Shown: piece by piece, positions 11,948 through 23,800 of the stretch
Numbering within the stretch: position 1 is the first letter of the stretch
How the letters are laid out: every line of letters starts with the position of its first letter
Assembly (NCBI GenBank): GCA_008933995.1
Contig: WARS01000033.1
Coordinates: 250,501 to 314,500, forward strand
Reading direction: 5' to 3'
Origin: Datnioides undecimradiatus
Lineage: Eukaryota > Chordata > Actinopteri > Lobotiformes > Datnioididae
DNA length: 64,000 bases
Notes under the pieces: generated by a model
Database searches by the model: none
What the model was told of the DNA's origin: nothing
The model's input: the letters and a program-made list of their open reading frames with translations, nothing else
Position numbers and translations under genes: made by a program

Positions 11948-14194
11948 ACTGTTTGGTTGCCATGGTAATTAAGGTTAGGAGCTGATTTGAGTCAGTGTTT
12001 CTGTCCTAATTCAAGATAAGGAAAGTGTATTACACAAAGAAAGGTGAGATGAGAAAAGTAGCGTTTGTTGCTAGGCAACAGATAAAAAAAAAACAATGTA
12101 GGATTGAGTTATTTAGGATTTCCACATCTGAGATAAGACAGGATGACGTAAGACAGGACAGGATTACTGAAGCGAATCAGTGTGAGAACATCCCATCTCA
12201 GTCTCTTCCTGTCTTGAGACATAAAATAGGAGGTTTCTGTAATAATAACTCAGATGCATAAATGATGAATACGTACACAAAACAAAATACCAACACAAAG
12301 TGCCACTTTAAAGAGGAAACCTCTGACTGTAGCCAGAGCCGCTGGCTGTTCTGACGTCTACAACGTTAGCTGTGGCTGCGACTCTGACTGGCTGCCACAC
12401 ACAACTGGCCAGTACTGAGCTGTAAAGGCAGACGCTCCTGCCAGGATGTGAACCTGTCGTCAGGATTTAACATTTGGACAATCATGAGGCAAATCCATGA
12501 GATGACACGAGCAGCACCACCATCAACAAAGAAACCCCCAAAAGACTACACAGTGTTGTCCACACTGTCTGAATGACCGGTTGTCATCAGAGAAGTGAAC
12601 AGCATAGAAACTGGCTGCAGGCTATTTTATAGATTATAAAACTGGTTTAAAAAAAGATTTCCTAAACCAAAACGCTTTCACAACCCACAGAGGTTGTATA
12701 GAAGGAAGTATAAATTCCTGAAAGACACAAACTGTGAATTCTGCCCTCGTCTTTACAAAATCTCCCTTTATTGAAAAACTAAGACGCCAACACAACACAA
12801 TCTGTTTTGGATTGAAGACTGTAACGCACTTGGACGCGAGCGTTCATTCTACCTGATTAAAATCAAACTGGCTCACTCTCAGAGGGAAGTGCAGCCAGCA
12901 GGGGATTTTTCTTTTGTTTCTTTCTAAGTGGAACATATGAAACTAGCTACTCATCTGTCAGTCAGAGATTGAGTCTGAGAGACACCCAGCTGACACAGCT
13001 CGGGCCAAGCAGCAAGCCAGGGTCTGCCTACACAGCATCCTGCAGTAATAACATCTGCCTGTGCTCCAGCAGCACACAGAAAGCTGGAGGTTACAGTTTC
13101 TTTTTTTTGCGAAGCCAAGTGTGTTTACTCTCATGTGGGGGGGGGGGGCTGACAGCACTCAGACACACACTGTCCGTCCTGTGTTGACAGTTTCTTGAGG
13201 AGATACATGTTTACAGCTGAGGAGCCCATAAATAACCTCTGATTTCTTCCTTTCAGGAAAGAAGTGTACTTATGGAGTCAAGTGCAAGTTCTATCACCCG
13301 GAGCGGGCCAACCAATCACAGCTATCCGTGGCAGATGAGCTGAGAGACAGAGCCAAGAACTTCTCGCCCAAATCGAGCCTGCAGGACTCGCACTGCTGCC
13401 CTACTGTGTATCAGCCAGACTACGGATACACTTCCTCCACCCCTCCGCCTCTCAGTGGAGATGATCCATGCCACAGGGCTTCACCCAGCGAGCAGTTAGT
13501 GTACCAAAGAGACAGCAGCAGCCCAAGGAGCCAGCCCAATACCAGCCTCCACCACTGTCCCAGCCTGGATGTGGATGAGGCCTTCAGCTCCATGGAGAGC
13601 TCCATGTCCAGGCTCTACATCCAGGACCTGACCTACAACATGGAGGCCACCCCCCACAGCTACAGCAGCGGGGTGGCCAGCTACAGCCTGAGCCATGAGG
13701 ACTACTCCCTCTCAGGGTCGTTTGGCAGTAACACCCAGAGGACGTGCCTGAGCGGAGGAGGATACTACCCTCATCAGAATGGGTCAGTGTCCTGCGAGCG
13801 CCACACCTGCAACCAGTGCAGGTGTGGCCAGCTGCAGACCAGGATGTCCCCACATTCCCACCAAGCATGGGGGTCCTGTCCAGCTCTGCCACCACATAAC
13901 GGGGAGCATCATGGGTACTTTACAGAGAAGCAGTGCTTCAGACAGCCCTCCAACAGGCACAGCCACAGCTTACCAAGGGACCCGTGGGTGCAGGGCAGCC
14001 TCTCTGATAGAAGGCAGCCAGTCCGAGCCAAGAGCCCATCCAGCGAGCAGAGGAAGGGCCTGAGGAGCCAGCTGAGCACGCTGTTCCCTCAGAGCACAGT
14101 GGAGCAAGTTATGAACCGTTACCCACACATCTCAGACATGTCCAAGCTAATCTCTCTCATCCAGAGCAACAGGACCAGCCACATCTCCTTCTAG
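5884..14194 (+). CDS. zc3h12d: Regnase-family endoribonuclease, ZC3H12D-like (complete, five coding exons)
   Basis: The spliced frame gives 604 residues: 5884-6278, 9435-9574, 11255-11489, 11601-11707 and 13257-14194, with phase kept at every GT-AG junction. Domains in order: an N-terminal UBA-like helical region (about 42-80, '[20 protein letters not shown]'); a PIN/NYN RNase domain (about 120-280) starting '[12 protein letters not shown]'; a CCCH zinc finger C290-x5-C296-x5-C302-x3-H306; a long Ser/His/Pro-rich linker; and a conserved C-terminal helical segment (about 562-600, '[20 protein letters not shown]'). The four acidic metal-binding residues known from Regnase-1 (D141, D225, D226, D244) match D125, D209, D210 and D228 with a constant offset, so the enzyme should be active. 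The family cleaves stem-loops in the 3' UTRs of inflammatory mRNAs in the cytoplasm. Paralogue choice rests on tab2 next door, as in human 6q25.1; the protein alone could be read as another ZC3H12 member. Confidence 0.93.
6279..9434 (+). other. zc3h12d intron 1 (3.2 kb)
   Basis: Apart from the decayed repeat at its start, a short CA run near 8800-8822 and a G-run near 8088-8097, I see no coding or RNA gene in this intron. Confidence 0.7.
6365..6650. repeat. Degenerate teleost dispersed repeat in zc3h12d intron
   Basis: The segment 'aagtcaaagtcctccacaag', 'cttcagtaaaagtgtctg' and 'gtaattataatgttaaaata' resembles a common fish repeat built on 'aagtaaaagtcctgcattc'. Divergence is high and the boundaries are approximate. 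Recognition is from memory only. Confidence 0.35.
9435..9574 (+). CDS. zc3h12d: zc3h12d coding exon 2
   Basis: The acceptor is 'tctttgcag|ccatgg' and the donor 'atcacag|gtgagg'. It encodes '[20 protein letters not shown]' and '[20 protein letters not shown]', the middle of the PIN/NYN domain. The length is 140 bp, phase 2 to phase 1. Confidence 0.92.
9575..11254 (+). other. zc3h12d intron 2 (1.7 kb)
   Basis: Non-coding sequence. The antisense open frames here have no recognisable homology. Nothing else is visible. Confidence 0.7.
11255..11489 (+). CDS. zc3h12d: zc3h12d coding exon 3
   Basis: The acceptor is 'tttttcatag|atcaac' and the donor 'aatgacaa|gtaggt'. It carries the core of the active site: '[19 protein letters not shown]' and '[12 protein letters not shown]', with aspartates 209, 210 and 228. 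It is the best conserved exon of the gene. Confidence 0.94.
11601..11707 (+). CDS. zc3h12d: zc3h12d coding exon 4
   Basis: The acceptor is 'cctgctgcag|gttcatg'. The exon encodes '[20 protein letters not shown]' and the first zinc-finger residues, 'CPYG'. The donor 'cttacg|gttggt' keeps GT but otherwise departs from consensus. The preceding intron is only 111 bp. Confidence 0.9.
11897..11947. repeat. (TA)n followed by poly(T)
   Basis: About 17 TA units are followed by 17 T residues, within zc3h12d intron 4. Confidence 0.95.
13137..13148. repeat. Poly(G) run of 12
   Basis: A G homopolymer in zc3h12d intron 4, about 110 bp before the last exon. Its length may be unreliable in the assembly. Confidence 0.85.
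13257..14194 (+). CDS. zc3h12d: zc3h12d terminal coding exon
   Basis: The acceptor is 'cttcctttcag|gaaagaag'. It completes the CCCH finger ('[16 protein letters not shown]'), continues '[12 protein letters not shown]', then a low-conservation linker with a Cys-rich patch ('[12 protein letters not shown]'), and ends with the C-terminal helical segment and TAG at 14192-14194. The Cys-rich patch has no family counterpart that I recall. Confidence 0.93.
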
Positions 14195-14680
14195 ATTCTG
14201 TTTTTAACTCAAACTGAGCCCACATTGGAGTTCTCATCCCAGAAGCAAAGCAGGAAAAAAAAAGGGGGAGAATTTCTATTTTTCTTAAAATGACTGTGAA
14301 TTTGTGATATTGTGAATCATGCTGTGGGAAAACTATCACTCTCGCTTGGACACATTGCAAACATACCCTTTATTTTAAGCATTAAAAAGCGACTCAATCT
14401 GAGGAAGTCTTGAAAATGTAGCAGACTGAATGTTATTTCTTATCCTAGTATAAAAGTGCAATGCACTATGCTCCATACATGCTACTTGTTGTAGCACTGA
14501 CAAACGTTTTACCAAAGCAGCATGTGTTGTTTTCTCATGTTGCCTCAAAGTGAGGAACTCTTATTACACTATTCTGTACTTCTGTAAAGAACGTTATTGA
14601 CCTGTTTATAATATGAACTTTAGAGGCTTGTGGTTTTGCTGCTGCCTGTGAAATAAAAGCACTCAAATCACTCTGGATCA
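14195..14680 (+). other. zc3h12d: zc3h12d 3' UTR with polyadenylation signal
   Basis: A short 3' UTR follows the stop. A canonical AATAAA lies at 14652-14657 ('gtgaaataaaagcactc'), and the GT-rich 'gtctgtggtgtggttgtcct' downstream fits a cleavage-stimulation element. The cleavage site is therefore expected near 14,670-14,680. Confidence 0.75.
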
Positions 14681-15650
14681 GTCTGTGGTGTGGTTGTCCT
14701 GAGGTGCTCAGCACTGCTCTCTGGTGGTTCAACCAAGTGACACAATCCAGTCAGAGATGACACAGCAGATGTTTCCCATCAGTTATTAAAGGCCAAGTAC
14801 CTGCTGCAACATGCTGCGAGGCTGGTGGAGGAGCACTTTTCAGCTGTGACGCTGAGTTTTACTTTAAGGTTTAAAAGAAGTTCAGACATTTATTTTGCAT
14901 TTACACAGACTGAAAACATGGCTAAACACACAGGTGACCCACAGGTTGATGTGTTCCCTCACTTAACATGGCTGCTGTGGCTTATTTTGACTTCATCCGC
15001 AGGGCATCAGATGTGTTAGTGTTATGTGTTAATACACAGCTGAAAATCGCTGAAATCCCCAACATGTGGACAACTGTTTAAAGAAAATGTCTTATTCATG
15101 AGGACGAATGTTTCTAACCTTAAAGTCTGTGTCAACACCTCTTCACCGCTCCATGCTGGATCACTGTCGGGGCGCCCTGGTGGCCTGCAGTCAGCTGCAG
15201 CGTCCTCGGCTCATGTCTGGCAGGTCGATTCCAAAATGTTGAAAGAAAAAACAAAACAATTCTCAACAAACAAAACACTCCATCTGATCAGGATGCAGCT
15301 GTTTCAATCAGTCATCAGAGTAAAGCCTGCAGCAGAATATAGACGAGTTCAAGCTGTGGCTGCTTTGTGATCAGTTCTTGATTTAATATTTCATAGGTCT
15401 TGTTCACGAAAGATGTGTTCGCTGCTCACAGCAGGAAAATCACACATGTAATTACAAATGGCTCAGTTCTATGTCATGTTCCTGTGAGTCAGCATGCACA
15501 GTGCTGAAGCTCTGCAGCCCTTCACCCTGGTTACTCCAGGGAAAGAGTCGGTGAACTCCATTGCTGCCTCAGCTGAAACCCCACGTTGTCTCTTCCGCCA
15601 CCTAGTGGATAAAAACCCCTTGACTGTTGCATCAAAGCATCACAAAGACA
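14681..15650. other. Intergenic gap between converging zc3h12d and tab2
   Basis: About 1 kb separates the two proposed 3' ends. Open frames here have no homology that I recognise. No repeat or RNA gene is seen. Confidence 0.6.
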
Positions 15651-16589
15651 AAATATTCAGAATAGATTTTTTTTTTATTATTTTTACAAATAACTTATCT
15701 GTTACAAAGACAGTTTTCCCAGCTAAAATCAAAAAAAAAAAAAAACACTTTAGATATCCAAATTATTTTTTTTTTCCATTTAATAAAACATGAATAAACT
15801 GCCTCTTCACACCAAGGTGCAGGTAAAGCTGAAAACTGGTTTCTTTGGGTTGGAAAAAGGAAGAAGTATGGCGGAAGTGCTTAAGAGACAATAATTCATC
15901 TTCTACTTTTAAATGGGATGAAACATCACTAATGTTTTGGTTTGAAAAATGGCACTCGGGTGTGACAATAGATCAATACAAATTCAATAGTTCTAAAAGG
16001 CACTGATGCAAGGCAACATTTCACAAATGTGGAAAAAAAACAAAGTAACTACTCCACAGTTAAGGTACGTTAATGACAATAAGTAAACTTTAGAAACACC
16101 CTCATCAATAAAAGCTTAGGAGGATGAAATGAGCCAAATAAAAAATAAGAGTATACAAAGTGGACAGCCACGTTGTGCTTACAATTTGCTAAAAAGAGGG
16201 TTTTTTTTGCCTTGTCTATTTCCAGGTTGTTGTTACAATTGTGACCTGTTGTGTATAAAAAGGCACGGGAACCATGGGAATATTTCTTTATCGTAGAACA
16301 GAAACCTATTCACTTTGATGACCTCACAAAAACCCAATTCAGGTGCACAGCGACGTGGGAGCCCATCAGCTGTTCCAGGAGCACTTTGACACGGATCTGC
16401 AGTAACATCCTGATTGTACTGAAGAGTCAGAGTGTCTCTTCGCACTGAGGTGTAGTTGTCCCCAAACGTTAAACCTACATTCCAGTTGTCAGATAAGATG
16501 GCAGTTTGCAATTTTGCTTTTTGACCCCTTCCCTCCCCCGACAGTCCCAACATATTTGGCGTCCTGGAAAAAAAATAAAATAATAATCC

Positions 16590-16616
16590 AAAAAAAAAAA
16601 AAAAAAAAAAAAAAAA
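16590..16616. repeat. Poly(A)/(T) tract of 27
   Basis: A homopolymer of 27 A on the + strand. In tab2 mRNA it would read as a U27 stretch in the 3' UTR. Confidence 0.93.
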
Positions 16617-17285
16617 GATTCCTCCATCGCCTTCCACTTTGCTGCATCTGCAGATCGTACACAGGAAACTCAGCAATTACACAAGCGATGAACGGACCGG
16701 GCAGATGTAGCTTCATGATGACTGCAAGGGTTTTTACTGCTCTGCTCCTCTCCTTCTGCAAGGCTTCAACTCTCACAGAAATCAAGTAAAAAGCTTAAAA
16801 AAAGGGAGCATGGTGCTTATTTGTTTGAAAGAGGGAAACAAAACAAGACAAAAAAGTTAATAAAGTCTATAAAGCTATACTTACAGGAAATACAAGTGAT
16901 TCATAGTGTGAGGAAGAAGGCTTTTAAGGCACATTCTAAAATTATGTACAGTAAAAAGCTCAAGGGGAGTTTCTGCCTCCGTGTACTGTACACAAAGCAT
17001 GCAACTTTCTTTTCTCATTAACTCATGACTGAAGAGACAGAAGAGGGGAAACTGAAGGGGGGAGGACGAGAGGCACGTTTGAGTGGCAGCGACACTGCCG
17101 GTTCCCCCTTTGACATCCTCTAGAAACAGCAAACAAACTGAAGTCCACGATTAGTCTGTTAGTTTTCCCTTCAGATGGAGAGCAGTGGCTGAACACAGTT
17201 CCCAATCCCCCGGTCATGCCACCACAGAGGAAGAAAAACAAAAAAAGAAAAGAAAATCAATCAGCAAAAGGCACATTGGCACCTG

Positions 17286-17350
17286 TGTTGTGTGTGTGTG
17301 TATATGTGTGTGTGTGAAAGTGTGTTTGTGTATGTGTGTATATGTGCGCC
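17286..17350. repeat. Imperfect (GT)n tract
   Basis: GT repeats broken by TATA, AAAG and TTT interruptions, within the tab2 3' UTR (CA-rich in the mRNA). Confidence 0.9.
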
Positions 17351-17734
17351 GTCACACTGCAGGGCCACACTCGTAATACTGTAAGTGGGAGCAGCGAGGT
17401 ATCCCCAGGGGTAAAGTGTCACCCGTCGAGCAGAAAAGGGGGAGGTGACCCCACACGATCCGAGTCTCTAAGGTGAGGTATCATCCGACTCTGCCAGCCT
17501 TTATGAAAGAACACAAGTTGTAAACACCATCCAGTCAAGCCTTCAGTGGACAGCATTCTACAAACCTTAGAGAGGAGAAAAAAAACGGTCAAGGGAAACG
17601 GGCCGCGTGATGCACGATGACCATGGCCCGCACCAGTTTTCATACAGGGACAAAAAAGAAAGAGGGAGCCCTTTTCTATTCTCTTCTCTGGTTGAAGGCC
17701 AGAGGAGGGGGTGGCGCGTCGCAGCCTCATTGGC

Positions 17735-17874
17735 TCAGAAGTGCCGCGGGAACTCGCACTGTTCACAGCGGTTGAGGGCGGGGTGGTTGAGGAAGGTGCA
17801 GGCGGTGCAGTTCCACGGCGTCCCCTCATCTTCCTCCTGGTCTGTGATGGGCTTCACAATCTTACTGCCCGAGT
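17735..17874 (-). CDS. tab2: tab2 terminal coding exon (NZF zinc finger)
   Basis: The acceptor is 'cccgtcacag|actcgg'. It encodes '[18 protein letters not shown]', then the NZF finger '[20 protein letters not shown]' and 'EFPRHF', with TGA at 17737-17735. All four zinc cysteines and the TF pair are intact. Confidence 0.97.
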
Positions 17875-20800
17875 CTGTGACGGGACAAGAGGAAGGGAGG
17901 TCAGAACGGTTTACGTGTGCGGCTGTGAAGTGAGCGCTGTATCACGGTTTATATGCACTGCAGTAATGTGACTCTTACTGCCTGCTTGGCAGAACTCTAA
18001 TGTAAACACGGGACCTGGAGTCAGCTCTCAGGTCAAACCTGGATAAGATAGAGACACAGCTGCTCAGTAATGTTTCTAAAAGTTCTCTGAGCCAGAGCAT
18101 CAGCACAGAACGTCTCCTAGCTTGCTGCAGGATAAACTTGGACAGCGTGACGTCTACACCACTCTAAAATGTTTCTGACTCAGTTTATTTTTAGGGATTT
18201 CAAACCAGTGCTTTGTGCTGCTGGATGGCGCTGTGTGCATTACCTTAAAATGCTGCATGTTCATGTTTTAATCAATCAACCAACCAAAATAAGACACAAA
18301 TCAAAAGACAGGATGTTGACCTCATTAAGAGAAGGCTGGTGATGATGAAAGGATGGCGAGTGACAGATGAGAGCAGAAAGCAGAGATACCAACCAAGGGG
18401 GAGAGGAAGGGAAGGACCAGAGGAGGGCTCCATCATGAGCTCAGAGGTCACATTGTATCTACATCCTCTGCTGTCTGGCCCAGGTAAGATGCAGCCGAGC
18501 ACAGAGCAAGAGGTGGATGAATGGACGGGGAGAGGTGGGAGAACGGATGACAAACAGGTTACAGAGAGGTGGAGGAGAAAAGTGCAGAAATAAAGAGCAG
18601 CGCTGAACCGACACCACGGGCTCATCTGCAATGATCGATTATGTGTGGATTGAAGTATGAGCAGGGCGATCTTTGATTTATTCTTTGACTTTTCTGAAGT
18701 GACTAAGTGAATTCACAGCTTTCTTCACCACTGATGAGCTGTGATTTATTCAACTGTGTCATGACTGTATCCTGTTTGACCTGATGACAGTCAGATATCT
18801 GGCGAGAAACAGTGAGTCATGGTTGAGATGAGTTTGATCAGAATATTCAGATAGTCATGATCGTCAGAAGACACTGTGATCACTGTAAAGATCTTTGCGT
18901 CGCCCTCATATTGGTGCAGCCCTGATGAAAACACGATGCACTGCTGAAAAGCTCCTACGGTGAAGTAAGTACGATCAACATTTTAAGACCCCAGTAAACA
19001 AACCACCTCCTCTAGGTCGGTAAGTACAGTCTGAAAACTGAATGAAAAGTGGATATTACAAATGAATACTGACCAGAAGCCTGACTCAGCACAGACATGA
19101 GCACGGGGGTAAGACTAATACAGCAAATCCAACACGAGGTGGAGAGAGGAACTCCCAGACATAACCATCACTCTCTTAACTTACCAACAGACAAAGTACC
19201 TTTGGGTTTGGGTGGGACGGGACCAAGGAATCCGATGTTGTCATAAAAATTATGGATTGCACTGGGATTAAAGTGTGGTCCTGTGAAGAGAGGGGAGGAG
19301 AACAGGACTCACAGGTTTAGTCTCACGCTGCATCTTCACTGTAACGTCACACATCAGGAGCATCACACAGATGGAAGCATGTGGCACATACACAAACCAC
19401 AGGTAAACTATCAGGTAAGTTACCACATCAAACAGCACCATGTTTCTGTTAATCACTCCTCTCTATAAACATGTGAAATAAGAGTTTAAACCAGAGTCTG
19501 ACTGTGACTTGGCACCTGAAGGTGTCACAGTAAGAGTCTGACGTCGGTTAACAGCTGCTCTGTGACTGAGAGTGAGAGGCTCTGTTCATTCACGTGCCCT
19601 CCTTCACCTGTGTAAACCTGGCTGGTCAGTGGCTCGACCTCTAATAGCAGTGGAGTGCTGCCAGGGGGCCAATAAATCCCTTGTTACTAACCAGCAACAG
19701 GATGCAATTCAGGAAGAGCTGGTAGTTAACAGCACAATGGCAGCAACTTGACTGCGTGTGTGGAAAGGATGTGAGCAGGCCTGAACTGGCAAGCTACAGC
19801 TGCACGCCCTGGATCCAAAGCTGGCCTCTCTCTCAATGACTTTATTATTACACACATACAGAAGCTGAGAGGCACCTGAAAATGTTCAGCGTTACATTCC
19901 AGAGACACAGAATCATACCTCTTGTTTGTAGGAGATCAATTTCTTTGGTGAGGCAGTCAATGTCGATCTGCAGTAACCGGTTTTTGCATCGCAACTGCTT
20001 CATTTCCTCGATCTGAAAGAGATAGCGGACAGGACGGGATGAGCTGGTTGGCTGTCGGACGCGTGCAGCTCGGACATCTTGCTTCTAAGTCAGCAGAGCA
20101 GATCTGTGAGCGTGTCAGGAGCAGAGCTGCTCAGCTCTCCAGAGCTGGCTCGCCTCAGTAAACAATACTGAGCCAAGGAGCTACTGAGCTCAGCAACACC
20201 GGCCAATTAACCTTCCTCCGCCACTTTCCCCGCTCTGTTGACTCAAACTGGAATAGCTGACCAGAACAGCTGACTCGACAAAAAGCCAAGAGCGGCACTT
20301 CATCTGAACCTGCGAGGTTTCAACAGGCTCACAGCTGCAAATCTAACATCAACATGAAGCTGTGCAGGAAACACAGGAGAACCAACACGCTGGCTTCATG
20401 TTTACTGTTGAACTCACACACACCACCGCTGCAGAACTCTGCGCAGAGCTCAAGAATGAACTGTGAAGTGAAGCTGACATAAACTGTGCGCTCTGTCAGT
20501 CTGAAAATATGGAACAATATCAGCCAAATCATAAACAGACCCTGTAATCAACATAGTTTCAGGGTGTAAGAGCACTGATGTGCCATGAGCTGGAACCAAG
20601 AATGCCAATGTGACCCAGATCATTTTGTTTTGTCTGCTCAGCCTTTTTATCTGTCAGTAATAACCAGAAAAACATTGGTCTGCAATGATGAACAACATCT
20701 CTGATGCCTCTTAATCACACACATGTCTGAGCTAACTGCTAATCTGATCACATTCAGCTTGAGTTTTAGAATGATTGTGAAAACAGCTTCCTGACTGATT

Positions 20801-23800
20801 CCTTTTTGAACTCTTCTGGCTGGTGTTAGCTTGCAAAATCATCACTCTGCTCATCAGTAACACAACATGTAAAGTTAAACAGTTTCATTACATCTACCTC
20901 TATTTGCATTTCCTGCCTGTTTTTCAACTGTCTAATTGAAGCAAAATGCCAAACAAGTATCCAAAAGTATGGACAATGGACAACTTTATATGTTTCAAAT
21001 CACAGGTTCGGGCTTACAGAAGGAATCTGGGAGGCTGAGTTGGATCTCTCCAGCCGTCTTCTGGTCAGGTCGTTCTCCATCTCGTTCACCTCCTCTTTTA
21101 GCTTCTCCAGCTTCTTCTTCTTCAGCTCCAGCTCGTGCCACAGCCTCTCCATGCGGGCCTTCTGATGGACCAACAACGCTGGACAACACACACACAAACA
21201 GATAGACAGTGCTGTCAGCAGCCATGTCCTCTGCTCTGTCCAATTGGTGGTAAACTTTGGAGTGGACAATATAAACATGACTCATCATCAAAGAGGTGAG
21301 GAAATTCAAAGAGCTGTACTGAGAAACTTCCTGTAAGTTAAAAAACTGCTGATCATGCCTTAAAGGAACATTCAGTCTACAGTTCCATCCAGGTCCATCG
21401 GTCTGCGTTTCATCACCTATTGTGGTAACGTGAAGAGATGAGACCTAGCCCTGTTAGCAGACAGCTGCGGGCAAATTCTGTTGCACTGTTTAATACAGAA
21501 CCATAACTGTGTGCACGATCTGCTCAAGTCTCTGCAGCGTGTTTCCCATAATTCATGGCAGTTCCCGCATCTGTTGACAGGTTGTAACACCTCCTACACT
21601 CACATTCAATGATAAACAACTCTGTCTCCACTGCTACACACAAAAGCACATGCCAGTGGATGAATTATATATCTCTGGTGAATGTCTGTCCTGTGACAAA
21701 AAGATCATGTCAAAAAGTCCTGGAGCTGATCTGCTACCTGCTGCCTTCATAGCTGTCACACGGCGTGAGAGCAGGAGCCGAGGGTCTGAAATGTCCATGT
21801 AAATGTGTTTTTCCAGCAGCTCAGCTCTGCTGCAGCTGAACATGAGCTGCACAAAGGTGCAGGTGACTGTTTTATATGAGCTGGCACGAGTACATCTACT
21901 GATTACATACATGTGCGGTTGTCTGTTTGTTGTGCTGTACTGGCAACATGTTTTGCACTTGCACAACCGGGGCTGGTTTTATAATGCGCACTGTGTGTGC
22001 TGTACAGTGAGCTCTGTCCAGCTGTGGCTCAGGGCAGGTGATTGTCTTTATCTGGCTCTTGGATTCAAATCATGATTGTATTCGTTATGTGATAATTGTG
22101 GTCACTTTCATACAGACTGCTTTAAATGCCCTCCAGATTATTAATTTCATGTGACACACACTTTTGGTCATTCTAGTAAGCTGTACAACATCAACATGAA
22201 CCCAACTAACACCTGATTACACAAACATGTCACTCAACAACTAGAAAAACATTCTGCTGAAAACAGCGTCTAATTTCTCCACAACTATCCACCTAAAGCA
22301 GCCAAGGTGAGAAGTAGGTCGTGTCATTCATCTGTTTCTACGAACACCTTGTGTTAATTGTTGTTTCTGAGCTTCGGGAGTTTGGGGAGGCAGTGAGTCG
22401 TGCTATTTTCCATAAGGATCACTGAATGATCTGGTATGCATCTGACTAAATTCTGTTTCCAAAGGCTGTGTGATGTTACTAACTCTGTAAACCCACAATA
22501 ACAAACACATCAAAACACACACGGTGTCCATCAAGAGTGCCTGCAGGACTAACAGGGTCATGTCTTTTGGCACCAGGTGCTAATTCGGTTTATTTGGATG
22601 AATCAAATAACACTTATGTCTGAGATCAGAAAGAGGCTTTCACTTGCCAGTCAGAACCAGGTTTCAACAAAATTATGTAATTACAATAATGTTATTCTGC
22701 TGCCAAACAGTAACAGCTGCCCTTCTGCTGTGAATGGTGGCTGCTGATGTTCAACACATTAATGTTTAACTGTAAGCTGGTGACCGGTGTGTCTTTAGCA
22801 AGTACAGCTTTCAATGGGACTCAGTCAAGTCAATATACTTTTTTCTGAGCCAAAGCAAAGTCAGAGGAAAGTGGGCTGATCAGGGTCAGCAGCAGAGGCA
22901 TCATGCCTGTTGTGAAGCCCCTCTAGGTGGTAGTGACTGCAGTGCAGGAGCCACAGCCGGTGACTCACACGTAATACAGTGAAAAGCCCAAAAAAGGAGA
23001 CAGCAGAGTGCTCTGACATGTTTGACTCACACTACAGAATCCACCAGTCTCAGGGGTCGTCGGAGCAAACACAGCGTTTAGTGCGGAGGACTCACAGCGC
23101 CGTCATCACAGCGGCCCTCACTGCGCGAGTCACCTTTGCTTTTATCTACCTCAGGCAAACAGACGTGCACAGCAGTGTTTCGACACTGGACTGAACATTA
23201 GTGACAGCAAGTATACCCAGTTTGGCTCGAGAATTACATTACAGTCAATGTTATGGAAAAAGACTTAAAATCACAGTATACTTCAGAGTAAAATTACTTT
23301 CTTGGCAGGGAGCAGTGGAAAAAGCATTTAGACCCTCTGCTGGTAGCAAAAAAAGCCGTAGAATATTCTTCATTGTTAAAGCTGCTCTAAAAATGGCTCT
23401 TTTTGCCTCAACGCTGCTCTTTAGCCACTCCACATTTGCTAAACAACCAATAAGCAGGGAAGCAAACAGCTCTAACAAGATATCAGAGACCCACTTGATG
23501 GAGGATTCAGAGTGTAAACAACTTTGTGAACATTTTTGCCTGTTTGGCCGAAACTGTGGGCGTTAACTCCTTATCTGAAGTATGTCTTTGCAGACTTAAA
23601 GGCATATGAGCTGACCAGTGTGCTTCAAGACTGCACTTTGCTAAGCTAACTTCAAATCAATCAAGCTAAAGTCAACTGAAGGAATGAACGATGTCTGGTG
23701 TTACAAACATTCCACCTTTACAGGTTTTCTGTTTATGTTTCGTGTTCTGCTGATTTTCTTCTGCATGTGTTTCTATTATGGAATAAGGACTGTGCTCATG

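Larger units (their letters stand above)
11708..13256 (+). other. zc3h12d intron 4 (1.5 kb)
   Basis: It contains a (TA)n tract running into a T tract at 11897-11947 and a 12-base G run at 13137-13148. No gene is visible. Read-through from exon 4 meets a stop at 11785-11787, which would remove the zinc finger. Confidence 0.75.
15650..17734 (-). other. tab2: tab2 3' UTR with candidate poly(A) signal
   Basis: Minus-strand sequence after the tab2 stop runs about 2.1 kb without coding signal. An AATAAA lies at 15674-15679 on the minus strand, in a 'taataaaaaaaaaatc' context, which would end the transcript near 15,650. The UTR includes a T27 tract (A27 on +) at 16590-16616 and a CA-rich tract at 17286-17350. 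A length of about 2 kb is reasonable for vertebrate TAB2. The exact end is inferred. Confidence 0.6.

Noticed and set aside
13420-14063. Alternate and antisense frames over the last zc3h12d exon
   Set aside because: They overlap a frame with clear Regnase homology and have no motif of their own.
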